64,000 bases of DNA from JAXLWB01 sp046328715 (GCA_046328715.1 JAXLWB010000009.1:1-64000), one strand, 5' to 3'. Shown: positions 8,272-17,161, counted from the stretch's first letter. Numbers and translations are program-made. Notes: generated by a model from the sequence alone, not told the origin.

Positions 8272-9257
8272 TGTACTACTCTTCTACTCGCCTACTCGGC
8301 GTACTTGATCTATTAACCGCACGTGGCCAGATGACAGCCACTGAGTTGGCTAAACATCTGGAAGTAGATGCGCGCACTGTGCGGCGCTACATTGCCATGT
8401 TGGAAGAGATGGGAGCGCCAATCGAAACCACCAAAGGGCGGCATGGCGGCTATCGGGTGGCGGCAAACTATAAGCTGCCACCCTTGATGTTCAACGACGA
8501 CGAGGCATTGGCCTTGACACTCGGACTGTGGTTTACACGGCGGCTTGGGCTGGCCGGTGTGGTCAAATCGACCGAGACGGCCATCGCCAAGATGGAGCGA
8601 GTCATGCCTGCTTCGCTACGCGAACATATCCACATGCTCGAAGCAACGTTGGTTATGGATTCGCCGATGCCCAAGTCGGTGAGTAGCGAACTTATCATGA
8701 CGCTCAGTCGAGCGGTGTACGAACATCGACAGGTGTGGCTGCGCTACCGCACACGGGAAAAGCGCGGCAGCGAACGAGCGGTGGATCCATATGGCCTGAT
8801 CCACCGCTTTGACTCGTGGTACATGGCAGGCTATTGTCATTTGCGCGAGGATTTGCGTCTCTTTCGGATCGACCGCATTGAAAACCTCTCACTGCTCGAT
8901 GACCGCTTCTCTGCTCCCAAACAATTTGATCTGTTGCGCTTTGTGGACAATACGATGGCACGCACGCCCGGCATGTGGCTCACCGAAGTTTGGCTAGACA
9001 CCTCACTTGAGGAAGCAAAGAACGTAATTCCTTCATCAATGGCAATGTTGACTCCACGTTCAAATGGTGTAACGATGTATTGTTACGTGGAGAATTTGAA
9101 ATGGATTGCCCGGTTCCTGTTAACATTACCGTGGCACTTGGAAGTGCGTTCGCCGAATGAGTTGATCGATGAAATCAGGTCATTAGCCACCAAGGCAACC
9201 GAGATCATCAACGCTGGAGAACAATCACACAACAAGCCTACTGGTCCGCCTACTTAA
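8271..9257 (+). CDS. HTH/WYL-domain transcriptional regulator (YafY type)
   Basis: The 328-residue protein has an N-terminal HTH_11 domain (YYSSTRLLGVLDLLTARGQM, then TATELAKHLEVDARTVRRYI) and a C-terminal WYL domain (about residues 140-220, with VWLRYRTREKRGSERAVDPY, GLIHRFDSWYMAGYC and RLFRIDRI). WYL domains are thought to sense nucleic acid or small-molecule ligands. The start is set at the ATG at 8271; a longer TTG frame from 8217 would run through the operator-like repeats. The gene ends at an 18-bp inverted repeat. Confidence 0.9.
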   Translation: MYYSSTRLLGVLDLLTARGQMTATELAKHLEVDARTVRRYIAMLEEMGAPIETTKGRHGGYRVAANYKLPPLMFNDDEALALTLGLWFTRRLGLAGVVKSTETAIAKMERVMPASLREHIHMLEATLVMDSPMPKSVSSELIMTLSRAVYEHRQVWLRYRTREKRGSERAVDPYGLIHRFDSWYMAGYCHLREDLRLFRIDRIENLSLLDDRFSAPKQFDLLRFVDNTMARTPGMWLTEVWLDTSLEEAKNVIPSSMAMLTPRSNGVTMYCYVENLKWIARFLLTLPWHLEVRSPNELIDEIRSLATKATEIINAGEQSHNKPTGPPT

Positions 9258-9319
9258 TTTTTAGAAATAGATTATGACTATTCTCGAAGAAGCAGGCTGA
9301 TTCTATTTCTAAAAATTAA
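9254..9319. terminator. 18-bp perfect inverted repeat after the WYL gene
   Basis: TTAATTTTTAGAAATAGA (9254-9271) and its exact complement (9302-9319) enclose a 30-nt loop. The left arm contains the WYL stop codon. The AT-rich arms could act as a terminator in either direction or be the ends of a small inserted element. Confidence 0.5.
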
Positions 9320-9364
9320 ACGGACATTTCACTACGTTACCTTCTGAAGCGTAGAGGAGAATTC

Positions 9365-10006
9365 TTGCAAACTTATTCACATACGATCATTACAGCCGCG
9401 CTCAATCGAGTCGCAAAACAGAAAGAAGAACAAAGCCAAGGTCTTCGGGTGGGGCGCTGGGAGCTCCCCCCCTTACGTACGGGAGCAACTTTGCTTGGCT
9501 CCTTTATGCCCGATGTGCCACTCACGCTGACAGGCATTCTCTTCATAGTGATTGACCGCGTGCAGGGCAATGCGGCCGGTTTTGAGAGTAATCCGCAGCA
9601 GAGTTGGACTGGATGGCTTTTTGATTACGCATTTTTCAATGTTTGGTGGGTCAAACTGATACATAATTTTTTTCATGCACCGTTGCTAATTTTTCTTTTC
9701 ATAGCGACTGGCTATCGAATGTGGCAAAAGGGGCAAACGCGAGGAAGTTGGATCTTTTGGTTCGCCGTCTCTTGTCTGCTGCATACGGCCATCGACATTC
9801 CTCTCCACACTGACGATGGGCCGCTGGTCTTCTTCCCGTTGAATTGGGAGACACGCTTTCACAGCCCGCTTAGTTACTGGGATCCACGCCACTACGGTAT
9901 TCCGTTTGCAATCTTTGAGCATCTTTTGATTTTGTTTCTGATTGGTTATTTGTTGGTTGGCTGGTGGCGCAGCCGACGCAACCCAGAAAGGGTAGTCGTA
10001 TCATGA
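9365..10006 (+). CDS. Membrane-bound YdjM/DUF457-type putative metal hydrolase
   Basis: A 213-residue integral membrane protein with three or four hydrophobic helices. Conserved His/Asp positions sit at the membrane edge: HTIITAALNRVA at the N-terminus, GSFMPDVPL, HNFFHAP, then HTAIDIPLHTDDGP and FHSPLSYWDPRHYG. This pattern matches the YdjM-like inner-membrane hydrolase group (PF04307 type), whose substrate is unknown. The start is TTG at 9365, with GAGGAG 5 nt upstream. The stop overlaps the ATG of the following SDR gene (ATGA), so the two are translationally coupled. Confidence 0.75.
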   Translation: MQTYSHTIITAALNRVAKQKEEQSQGLRVGRWELPPLRTGATLLGSFMPDVPLTLTGILFIVIDRVQGNAAGFESNPQQSWTGWLFDYAFFNVWWVKLIHNFFHAPLLIFLFIATGYRMWQKGQTRGSWIFWFAVSCLLHTAIDIPLHTDDGPLVFFPLNWETRFHSPLSYWDPRHYGIPFAIFEHLLILFLIGYLLVGWWRSRRNPERVVVS

Positions 10007-10872
10007 ATGCATCTATGCAAGGCAAAACAGTATTAGTAACCGGTGCAACTGCAGGTATTGGTCAGGTCACAGTGCGTGAGTTGGCCCGCATGGGTGCAAC
10101 AGTGGTCGGCATTGGCCGCAACCCCCAGAAGTGCGCAGAGGTGGCGGCTCAAATTCGCAGCCAGACCGGGAATACAGCCGTCGAGTATCTGGTAGCCGAC
10201 CTCTCCCTGTTGCGCGAAATACGGAAAGTGACTGAGACATTTAAGAGTCGCTACAACCGACTTGATGTTTTGGTGAACAATGCAGGCGCTTTTTATCAAC
10301 AACGTCAGGTGACCGCCGAAGGCTTCGAGATGACATTCGCCCTCAACCATCTCAATTATTTTCTGCTCACGCAGCAATTGCTCGATCTGCTTAGCGCCAG
10401 TGCGCCTGCACGGATTGTCAACGTCTCCTCCGATGCACACAAAGCAGCCAAATTCGACCTTGCCGATCTGCAAATGGAGAAGAAATACAGCGGCTGGACG
10501 GCCTATGCCAATTCCAAACTCGCCAACATCTTCTTCACCTACGAATTGGCACGACGATTGGCAGGAAGCAAGGTCACCGTTAATACGCTTCACCCTGGCT
10601 TTGTTGACTCGAACTTTGCGCTCAACAACAATCAGGGAACAGCAGCGAAGGTCTTTCTTGCCATTTTTAAGCCATTGCGCAATTTGATAGCTGTTTCCGT
10701 GGATAAAGGAGCAGAGACGTCGATCTTTCTGGCTTCGTCTCCGGCTGTCGAGGGAGAGACCAGTAAATATTTTGTCAACAAACAAGCTGTCCGTTCGTCT
10801 TCTATCTCCTACGATACAGATGTCGCTCAAAGACTATGGGATATCACAGAGCGCCATTGCAACCACAATTAA
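10003..10872 (+). CDS. Short-chain dehydrogenase/reductase (retinol dehydrogenase-like)
   Basis: This 289-residue SDR has the cofactor motif TGATAGIGQ at about residues 13-21, VADLS, the NNAG motif in VLVNNAGAFY, the NVSSDAHK serine segment and the active-site pair in YANSKLAN (Y-x-x-x-K). The basic residues after the first strand (GIGRNPQK) favour NADP. Sequence style is that of the broad retinol-dehydrogenase/WW-oxidoreductase-like group, so a lipid or aldehyde substrate is plausible but unproven. It overlaps the upstream membrane protein gene by 4 nt, suggesting a shared function on a membrane substrate. Confidence 0.85.
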   Translation: MNASMQGKTVLVTGATAGIGQVTVRELARMGATVVGIGRNPQKCAEVAAQIRSQTGNTAVEYLVADLSLLREIRKVTETFKSRYNRLDVLVNNAGAFYQQRQVTAEGFEMTFALNHLNYFLLTQQLLDLLSASAPARIVNVSSDAHKAAKFDLADLQMEKKYSGWTAYANSKLANIFFTYELARRLAGSKVTVNTLHPGFVDSNFALNNNQGTAAKVFLAIFKPLRNLIAVSVDKGAETSIFLASSPAVEGETSKYFVNKQAVRSSSISYDTDVAQRLWDITERHCNHN

Positions 10873-11079
10873 ATGCGTAAGTTTTTCAGATAATTTAGCA
10901 TGCAGAATTACGCCAATGTCAGCATCCTGTAATTAAACTCGTTACATTTTAGCGCGATACTCATAGCAGCCATTCTTTGCCGCGTCGACACAGGCGCAGA
11001 TCTTGCAAACAATTCTTATTGCAAGATCAGTTGAATACAAGACGATTTGAATGATGCCAATTGCCAGGAGTGACCTGCT

Positions 11080-11748
11080 ATGAGTTCGAAGTTTGATGTT
11101 CAAAAAATTCGACTTGAGACAATGGATGAAACCTCCGTCAATTTGGTATCTCCCGATCCTGTCTACCAGGTTGCTGAAACCTTTAGCATCGAACGTCGAC
11201 CCGAGTCAGCGCTGGTCGTTCAGAAGTCGCTCTCTGCACAAGAAGTAGCCTGGTTGCCCAAAAGTGTAGCGCAAATTGCGGTACGCTCTGGAGTTTCGAC
11301 GGCTACACTCTTCGGTATTCTTTTGCTGGCAATGCTGGCGCTCTACGGCGCTTTCACGATTTCAACCGTCAATATCTGGGACACCTTGAGCACACATGGC
11401 TTGACCGGAGTTGCCTCACTGGCAATGATTTATGGGGCACAAGCTATCATCGGCATCCTACTCTCATTGATCGAAGAAGAAGACCCACTCCGTCTGGTTA
11501 GTCGCTTTATGCAGTCGATCGGTGCCTCGTTTCTCTTTGGCGGTGCCTTTTTGACCAGCGGGTGGATTGCGACGCAGTGGCTGCGCTCAATCCTTTCATT
11601 GTATGTCGACCAACCGATTGCGACTGGGATCAGTGTGCTGCTGCTCGCAATCAGCACGCAATGTGTGTTACAGGCCTTGATCGGCGTCTATCACACCGTA
11701 AACCCAGCCCAGTCAAATCACCCTGCCGCTCAACCGAGTAATTCCTAA
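11080..11748 (+). CDS. Four-helix membrane protein, unknown function
   Basis: 222 residues. A soluble, Glu/Ser-rich N-terminus of about 70 residues is followed by four hydrophobic segments (about 75-95, 110-130, 145-165 and 180-205) and a short polar tail. Between helices 2 and 3 is an acidic loop, IEEEDPLRL. I do not recognise a family. The gene is monocistronic between a 207-bp upstream gap and a repeat-containing downstream gap. Confidence 0.65.
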   Translation: MSSKFDVQKIRLETMDETSVNLVSPDPVYQVAETFSIERRPESALVVQKSLSAQEVAWLPKSVAQIAVRSGVSTATLFGILLLAMLALYGAFTISTVNIWDTLSTHGLTGVASLAMIYGAQAIIGILLSLIEEEDPLRLVSRFMQSIGASFLFGGAFLTSGWIATQWLRSILSLYVDQPIATGISVLLLAISTQCVLQALIGVYHTVNPAQSNHPAAQPSNS

Positions 11749-11776
11749 CTCTTTCAAACTTAACGCTCAATCGGTA

Positions 11777-11844
11777 CACAGATAACACGGATCGCCTTAT
11801 AGTTTTGCTCCGCGCCCATCCTGGCCATTGCCGTGTTATCTGTG
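11777..11844. repeat. 14-bp inverted repeat (CACAGATAACACGG)
   Basis: CACAGATAACACGG at 11777-11790 and its exact complement at 11831-11844, separated by 40 nt, in the gap after the membrane protein gene. The word resembles the ACACGGACAGAAGGAACA repeats at 17.2 and 22.5 kb. No U-tract follows, so a terminator role is uncertain. Confidence 0.5.
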
Positions 11845-12041
11845 CATTGGTCATGCTTCGCATTCCGCCCCCCTTCGGACCAAATCTGCCCTCACAAATT
11901 CCGCTGATTGTGTCCTCTTTCAGAATGTGCTACAATCTCTAAGAACAATTGTTACTCAAGCAGACCCAATATTGCTGAGTAATCCTTAAATTATCTCCCT
12001 GTGTGAATTCATCACCCAAAACGATAAAGGAGGAATCTTGT

Positions 12042-13034
12042 ATGAGTTTCCGTAAGCACACTCTACTTGCACTGCTCGTGATAGCGACTGTCACGCTCTC
12101 GGCTTGTGGTCCACGCGCCGGACGTGTCGACGCTACCACGCTCAGCCCGGATGCGGTAGTGATTGATCTGCCAGCAATTTATATTGATTTTGACGCCAAC
12201 GGTACACCTACAATCGGCGGTCAAACGCTCGATCAAGTGGGCGCACAATTGGGTCAGCAGTTGCCAGCGGTTCCGAGTCTGCCAGCCGCACAGATTCAGA
12301 TGTTGACTGACTACAATATTCAACACATTCAGATCAATAATTCACCAAAAGGGTTACAGCTATTGGTCAACGGAATGCAAATTCCCTCATTGGGCTGGAG
12401 TCCGGAGCAATTGAGCGCCACGGTAGATACCCTGAATTCCTTTGGCATTCCTCTGCCGCCGGATGTGGCAGGAATCTTGCCGATGCTCGGGAACGTAGGT
12501 GTCGGTATCGTTTTACGCTTCCCGCTCAAGGAAGGTGCAACCGCCATCCCCACCGAAGTTGAAGGTGGCATGAGTGCACCAGCCGAATCGATTGCTGCGC
12601 AAAAGCAATACCTTGATTCAATTGGCCAGGCTCCCGTGATCAAATTCGCTGTCTTCTACAATGCCGACGGCAGTTGGACAGTAGACGGCAAAGGTCCAAA
12701 CGATTATGCGAAGTCCTTCCCCGATTTCAAATGGGAAGGGCTGAACATGAACCCCAGCATGATCAAGCGTTTGACCAGTGTTGGTGTAAAAAACTTTACC
12801 CTTTCTACCAATCCAAGTGGCATCTTTATCGCCATCAACGGCAAGCAGCTACCCAATCTAACCTGGGGCAACGGCGAGATCGAACACACCCTGGCCCTGG
12901 CCGAGCAGACCGGGCTTTTACAGATGGCGGCGGGCAATGTAGCCAATCTTTCCGACATCATCAATCAGGTGAAATCACTATTGCCCGCTGTTCAGACCAC
13001 TGACTTTAGCATCACGGTCAATCTGCCTCAGTAA
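12042..13034 (+). CDS. Lipoprotein with internal duplication, unknown function
   Basis: 330 residues. The signal peptide ends in the lipobox VTLSAC, so the protein is lipid-anchored. AGGAGG lies about 9 nt before the ATG at 12042, which makes this start better than the longer frame from 12003. The mature protein is two related halves. Segment LTDYNIQHIQINNSPKGLQ, with NGMQIPSLGW after it, is mirrored later by LTSVGVKNFTLSTNPSGIF and NGKQLPNLTW. Each half is followed by a helix ending in a long hydrophobic loop. No enzymatic motif is visible; a binding or structural role at the cell surface is the simplest guess. Confidence 0.75.
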   Translation: MSFRKHTLLALLVIATVTLSACGPRAGRVDATTLSPDAVVIDLPAIYIDFDANGTPTIGGQTLDQVGAQLGQQLPAVPSLPAAQIQMLTDYNIQHIQINNSPKGLQLLVNGMQIPSLGWSPEQLSATVDTLNSFGIPLPPDVAGILPMLGNVGVGIVLRFPLKEGATAIPTEVEGGMSAPAESIAAQKQYLDSIGQAPVIKFAVFYNADGSWTVDGKGPNDYAKSFPDFKWEGLNMNPSMIKRLTSVGVKNFTLSTNPSGIFIAINGKQLPNLTWGNGEIEHTLALAEQTGLLQMAAGNVANLSDIINQVKSLLPAVQTTDFSITVNLPQ

Positions 13035-13171
13035 CTAGCGAAACAATGGCGTATACATTCTACGCTAAAGCTTGACCGACTCTTTCTCGTGAAGCGTGTA
13101 GGTGCGTTGAATTTCCGACACAGGTTGCCCGTAAAGTGCCAGTCAAGTTAGCTTGACCTAGTAATCACACT

Positions 13172-13242
13172 CAATAAAGCATCCTCGCTTGCTTTGATCT
13201 GGACAATATGTCACAATCAGGGCAAGTGAGGATGTTTTATTG
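13172..13242 (+). promoter_or_regulatory. Leader hairpin just upstream of the 76-aa gene's ribosome-binding site
   Basis: A 21-bp stem: arm 13172-13192 (CAATAAAGCATCCTCGCTTG, then C) pairs with 13222-13242 across a 29-nt loop. The only two imperfections are G.U pairs in plus-strand RNA, which would be A.C mismatches on the other strand. This points to an RNA structure read in the direction of the following gene, whose AAGGAG begins 2 nt after the stem. Confidence 0.55.
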
Positions 13243-13256
13243 TAAGGAGAAAACTT

Positions 13257-13487
13257 ATGTTTCGGCTATTCGATGCACAAAACAATCAGTCGCTAGGTGA
13301 AATCGAGGAGACTGAAGTGGAGTTTCTACGTGATCAATTAGAAGAGGAAACACCCACCGATCAAGATTACTACATCAATCGAATGACCATCGACCTACTC
13401 GAAGAGAAAGGGGCGCCACCCCATCTGGTTAGTCTCTTGCGTAGTGCCCTCGGCGACCGTGAAGATATGGATATTCGTTGGGAGTAA
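13257..13487 (+). CDS. Conserved small acidic protein
   Basis: 76 residues, strongly acidic, soluble. It has the pattern LGEIEETEVEFLRDQLEEET followed by DQDYYINRMTIDLLEEKGA and ends in SALGDREDMDIRW. I recall proteins with the DQDYYI core in cyanobacteria and proteobacteria, where some are labelled galactosyldiacylglycerol synthase without good reason. The function is unknown. AAGGAGA precedes the ATG by 6 nt. The next gene starts 3 nt after the stop, so the two form an operon behind the leader hairpin. Confidence 0.75.
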   Translation: MFRLFDAQNNQSLGEIEETEVEFLRDQLEEETPTDQDYYINRMTIDLLEEKGAPPHLVSLLRSALGDREDMDIRWE

Positions 13488-13490
13488 ATT

Positions 13491-14180
13491 GTGCAGATGC
13501 AACCTTTACCACCTCAGCTTTCCGATGCCCAGCTTCAACTGCGCCAGAGCTTGCCACTCAAACCTGCACCAGCACAATTAGCAGGTCGCTTTGTGCACAT
13601 GGAACCTTTTGTCATGGAGCGAGATGCAGCCACACTCTTTGCCATCTCGAATGGACAACCCGTCACTATTGGTTCCCACTCAGTTGGCCAATATGACGCA
13701 GAGGAGCTCATTTGGCGTTATTTGCTGCTAGGCCCCTTTGCAAACTTGACCGAATTCCAAAGTTACATGCAACGCCAACTCGATGCTGCCAATGGCCTAC
13801 CCTTTACCGTCTTTGAGACAACCACCAATCATCCAGTCGGTGTGCTAAACTTGATGAGCAATGCCCCCGGCGATCTCAAGATTGAGCTTGGCAGCATCTG
13901 GTATACGCCTGCTGTACAGCGCACACCGTCCAATACCGAAGCGACCTATCTTGCTCTCAGCCATTGCTTCGCTTTGGGCTATCGCCGACTGGAATGGAAA
14001 TGCAATTCGCTCAACGAACGTTCACGACGGGCGGCCCTACGCATGGGTTTTCAATTCGAAGGTATCCAGGAACAACACATGATCATCAAGAATCGTAGCC
14101 GCGACACAGCCTGGTTCCGCATTCTCGATCATGAGTGGCCACAAGTGAAAGAGCGTCTAGAGAAGATGTTGTATCCATAA
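13491..14180 (+). CDS. GNAT acetyltransferase, RimJ/RimL type
   Basis: 229 residues. The layout fits the ribosomal-protein-type GNATs: an N-terminal LAGRFVHMEPFVMERDAATL strand, central PFTVFETTTNHPVGVLNLM, a PSNTEATYLALSHCFALGYR segment in the acetyl-CoA region, then LEWKCNSLNERSRRAALRMG followed by FQFEG, which is the family's typical end of the acceptor domain. The start is GTG at 13491 with GGGAG about 6 nt upstream. The true acceptor could be a small amine or an antibiotic rather than a ribosomal protein. Confidence 0.85.
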   Translation: MQMQPLPPQLSDAQLQLRQSLPLKPAPAQLAGRFVHMEPFVMERDAATLFAISNGQPVTIGSHSVGQYDAEELIWRYLLLGPFANLTEFQSYMQRQLDAANGLPFTVFETTTNHPVGVLNLMSNAPGDLKIELGSIWYTPAVQRTPSNTEATYLALSHCFALGYRRLEWKCNSLNERSRRAALRMGFQFEGIQEQHMIIKNRSRDTAWFRILDHEWPQVKERLEKMLYP

Positions 14181-14248
14181 ACAAATGCGGGTGGCGGATG
14201 CTAAGTGGCGAGCTAATCCGCAATCCGCACTTCCAGTACAGGTGACCT

Positions 14249-16021
14249 ATGCCAAGCGCAAGAGGGTGGTTCATTCCAATCTGCATCGCAGCACTGCTGT
14301 TGACAAGCTGTGTCAAAAATCCATTTGCGGATTCGCCCCCAGCAACGCCCTTATTCTTGGCACCGATCAAGGTCACCTCCACCGCCCTGCACACGCCACA
14401 GAGTTGTAGCGACCACTTTGTTCCTCACACGCTTGACCATACTACGACCACGGACGACGGGCTGATCCAAATGTTTGAAGCCAATGGTGCAGGGGTAGCG
14501 GCAGGCGATCTGGACAACGATGGTGACCTCGACCTTGTGCTGGGCAACCTGGACTTTCCGAACACCATCCTTTGGAACGAAGGCAATCTCAACTTCCGCA
14601 AAGAAATTTTTGGTGACGCCCGTGGCAACAGCCGCGCCTTCACCGTAGTCGATGTCGATGGTGACAGCCGATTAGATATAGTATTGACACGCGGCACAGG
14701 CGAGGTCAACTACTGGCACAATACCCAAGTCGATCCTGGCCCAGGCAGTGCCAGTGCCTTTGTCCGTGAAACGCTGCCTGGCGTCAATCGACTCGCCTAT
14801 GTGCTCAATTGGGGAGACCTGGATGGTGACGGTGACCTCGATCTGGTGACCGCCACCTATGATGCCGGGTTGCTTACAGACCGAGGCAATGATTATCTTC
14901 TGGGCAACAAAGGCGGCGTAGTCTACTATCAAGCCGACTCGCTTGTGAACCATGCGCCTTGTAGCTGTACCTGGGATCCACGGCTGTCCGGTGCCGTTCA
15001 CAGTCAGCCGCAGCCGAGTGACCCACCGCTCTATCAGCAAAACGTGCTGGCACCACAATCGATGGCACTGGCACTGATCCTAACCGACCTCAACCAAGAT
15101 CACCACCCGGATATTCTGATCGGCAATGATTTCGAAGTGCAGGATCAAAGCTTCCTCAACACTGAGGGTGGCTGGCAGTCTGTACAACCCTTTGCCACCA
15201 CCAGCTACAGCACCATGAGCTTCGACAGTGGCGACATCAACAATGACGGTAAGGATGAAATCATTGCCTCGGATATGAATCCCTACGATACTTCACCGCA
15301 CAACCTGGCCGATTGGTTACCCGTAATCGCCAATTTGGAACCTGACCGCAGCCGAGGCGATCCGCAGATCGGACAAAACACCCTACAAGAACAAAATCGC
15401 AACGGCAACTGGTCAAATCAAGCGACTGCGCGCGGGATAGATGCAACTGGATGGAGTTGGACGGCCCGCTTTGGCGACCTCGACAACGATGGCTGGCTCG
15501 ATCTCTATGTCGTCAACGGCATGATCGAAGAACGGGTTTGGTCGCATTTGCCTAACCATGAACTGATTGAGGAGAACCAAGCCTTTCACAATGACGGTCA
15601 GGGCAACTTCGTCAAAATGCCCGAATGGGGTCTCAATGCCACCGCCAGCGGGCGCAGTATGCTAATGGAAGATATCGATTTGGATGGCGATCTCGACATT
15701 GTGGTCAACAATTTGCGCGCTCCTGCCCAGCTTTTTGAAAATCAGCTTTGTGGCGGCAGTGCGCTAGAGATTGATTTAGAGCAAACGATCGTTCCCAACC
15801 ATAAAGCTGTGGGAGCACAACTCAAACTATTCACCACAATAGGCGTGCTGCAACGCGAGGTACGGGCCATGAGCGGCTATCTAAGCGGCGATTCATCTCG
15901 TATTACTTTCGGCCTGCCCAAGAACGCTGCTATTGACAAATTAGAAATCCGCTGGCCCGATGGAGCCGTTTCGCAAGTAGATCAACCTAGCAAGAGCGTC
16001 TTGCTACACATTACCCGTTAA
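14249..16021 (+). CDS. FG-GAP/VCBS-repeat lipoprotein with ASPIC/UnbV domain
   Basis: 590 residues, with a lipoprotein signal ending in LLLTSC near residue 21, hence a surface protein. At least seven Ca-binding-like D-x-D-x-D-G motifs are spaced along the chain (DLDNDGDLDLVLGN, DLDGDGDLDLVTA, DINNDGKDEIIASD, DLDNDGWLDLYVVNG, DIDLDGDLDIVVNN and others), the signature of a beta-propeller of the integrin-alpha type. The last 100 residues, with GAQLKLFTTIGVLQREV and DKLEIRWPDGAVSQV, match the ASPIC/UnbV domain. Such proteins are thought to bind extracellular ligands or matrix. It follows the GNAT gene by 68 nt. Confidence 0.9.
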   Translation: MPSARGWFIPICIAALLLTSCVKNPFADSPPATPLFLAPIKVTSTALHTPQSCSDHFVPHTLDHTTTTDDGLIQMFEANGAGVAAGDLDNDGDLDLVLGNLDFPNTILWNEGNLNFRKEIFGDARGNSRAFTVVDVDGDSRLDIVLTRGTGEVNYWHNTQVDPGPGSASAFVRETLPGVNRLAYVLNWGDLDGDGDLDLVTATYDAGLLTDRGNDYLLGNKGGVVYYQADSLVNHAPCSCTWDPRLSGAVHSQPQPSDPPLYQQNVLAPQSMALALILTDLNQDHHPDILIGNDFEVQDQSFLNTEGGWQSVQPFATTSYSTMSFDSGDINNDGKDEIIASDMNPYDTSPHNLADWLPVIANLEPDRSRGDPQIGQNTLQEQNRNGNWSNQATARGIDATGWSWTARFGDLDNDGWLDLYVVNGMIEERVWSHLPNHELIEENQAFHNDGQGNFVKMPEWGLNATASGRSMLMEDIDLDGDLDIVVNNLRAPAQLFENQLCGGSALEIDLEQTIVPNHKAVGAQLKLFTTIGVLQREVRAMSGYLSGDSSRITFGLPKNAAIDKLEIRWPDGAVSQVDQPSKSVLLHITR

Positions 16022-16030
16022 CGACCGCTT

Positions 16031-16999
16031 ATGAACCCTAACGCTCACTCCAAACTCGCTGTCGTCGCCATTGGTGGCAATGCTCTGCTGCGTGACGACT
16101 TGCAGCCAGACATTATCCACCAATGGGAGACAGTCCGCACCCTGGCCGGCTACATCGCCGACATGATTGAAGATGGCTGGACCATTGTGGTAACACATGG
16201 CAATGGCCCCCAGGTTGGCTACAACCTGCGCCGTAACGAACTGTCCAGCCCGGAAGTCTACCCGCTCTCCTTCGACCTGCTTGTTGCCCATACCCAAGGT
16301 GCCATTGGTTTTTCTTTGCAGCAGACGCTACAAAACGAATTGTTACGCCGTAAGATTGATCGACCCTGTGTGGCGATGGTCACCCAAGTTCTGGTCGACG
16401 CCAACGATTCTGCCTTTGCCAAGCCAACCAAACCGATCGGCGGCTTTCTCAACCAACTGCGCGCCCATGCCTTTGAGCAGGAAGGCTGGCAGGTGGTCTT
16501 CGACGCTGGTAGGGGCTGGCGACGGGTCATCGCCTCGCCCGAGCCATTAGCGATTGTCGAGGAAGTGGCGATTCGTCAAGCGGTGGCGCAAGGCTGGATT
16601 GTGATCTGCGTGGGAGGCGGCGGCGTGCCCGTTGTGCACAACAGCAGCGGCGAACTGCGCAGCGTCACCGCCGTGATCGACAAAGATCGCGCCAGCGCGT
16701 TGCTCGCCAGCAAACTCAACGCCGATCTCTTGTTGATCAGTACCGGCATCGAAAAAGTGGCCATCAATTTCGGCCAACCCGATCAGCGCTGGCTTGACTC
16801 GATGACCGTGAGCGAAGCCGAACGGTACATGGCCGAAGGTCAATTCCCGCCCGGCAGCATGGGACCGAAGATTGAAGCATGTCTACGCTTTGTCAAGACG
16901 AGTGAAAATCCTGAGGCGGTGGCGTTGGTTACGAATCCGGTCAATTTGGCGAGGGGGTTACGAGGCGAGACGGGGACGAGAATCACACATACACCCTAA
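16031..16999 (+). CDS. arcC: Carbamate kinase
   Basis: 322 residues, the usual length. Carbamate kinase interconverts carbamoyl phosphate plus ADP with carbamate plus ATP, typically as the last step of arginine deiminase or purine/allantoin catabolism. Family motifs are present throughout: VVAIGGNALL at the N-terminus, VVTHGNGPQVGYNLRRNE, THTQ-like VAHTQGAIGF, KPTKPIGGFL, GWRRVIASPEP, VGGGGVPV, VIDKDRASALLA and GSMGPKIEACLRFV. No arginine deiminase or ornithine carbamoyltransferase gene is adjacent, so the pathway is not fixed by context. The gene starts 10 nt after the FG-GAP gene with no clear ribosome-binding site. Confidence 0.95.
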   Translation: MNPNAHSKLAVVAIGGNALLRDDLQPDIIHQWETVRTLAGYIADMIEDGWTIVVTHGNGPQVGYNLRRNELSSPEVYPLSFDLLVAHTQGAIGFSLQQTLQNELLRRKIDRPCVAMVTQVLVDANDSAFAKPTKPIGGFLNQLRAHAFEQEGWQVVFDAGRGWRRVIASPEPLAIVEEVAIRQAVAQGWIVICVGGGGVPVVHNSSGELRSVTAVIDKDRASALLASKLNADLLLISTGIEKVAINFGQPDQRWLDSMTVSEAERYMAEGQFPPGSMGPKIEACLRFVKTSENPEAVALVTNPVNLARGLRGETGTRITHTP

Positions 17000-17161
17000 A
17001 ACCGATGCTGCTTCGCGACCAACAACTTTCCCTTCCTCCCAGTAAGCCTCTGCCACTAGGCCATCCAAATCCACCGTCACCCGTGTAAAATTATCCGTGG
17101 AGGCCATGAGGACACCATTTTGCCAAGATAGCTCCGTTGGTGGGCAGATAATAGTAACCTT
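16958..17161 (-). pseudogene. Remnant of an unidentified gene
   Basis: The minus strand carries a 67-codon frame whose first 56 codons look like genuine protein: VTIICPPTELSWQNGVLM, then TDNFTRVTVDLDGLVAEAYW and GREAASVLG. An in-frame TAG (17162-17164) lies within the left arm of a repeat hairpin, and the 3' end runs antisense into arcC. It has no ribosome-binding site. I read it as a gene fragment left between arcC and the hairpin; the family is not recognised. Confidence 0.3.

Noticed and set aside
10033..10830. 265-codon open frame antisense to the SDR gene
   Set aside because: Lies fully within a good SDR gene and has no ribosome-binding site or recognisable motif.
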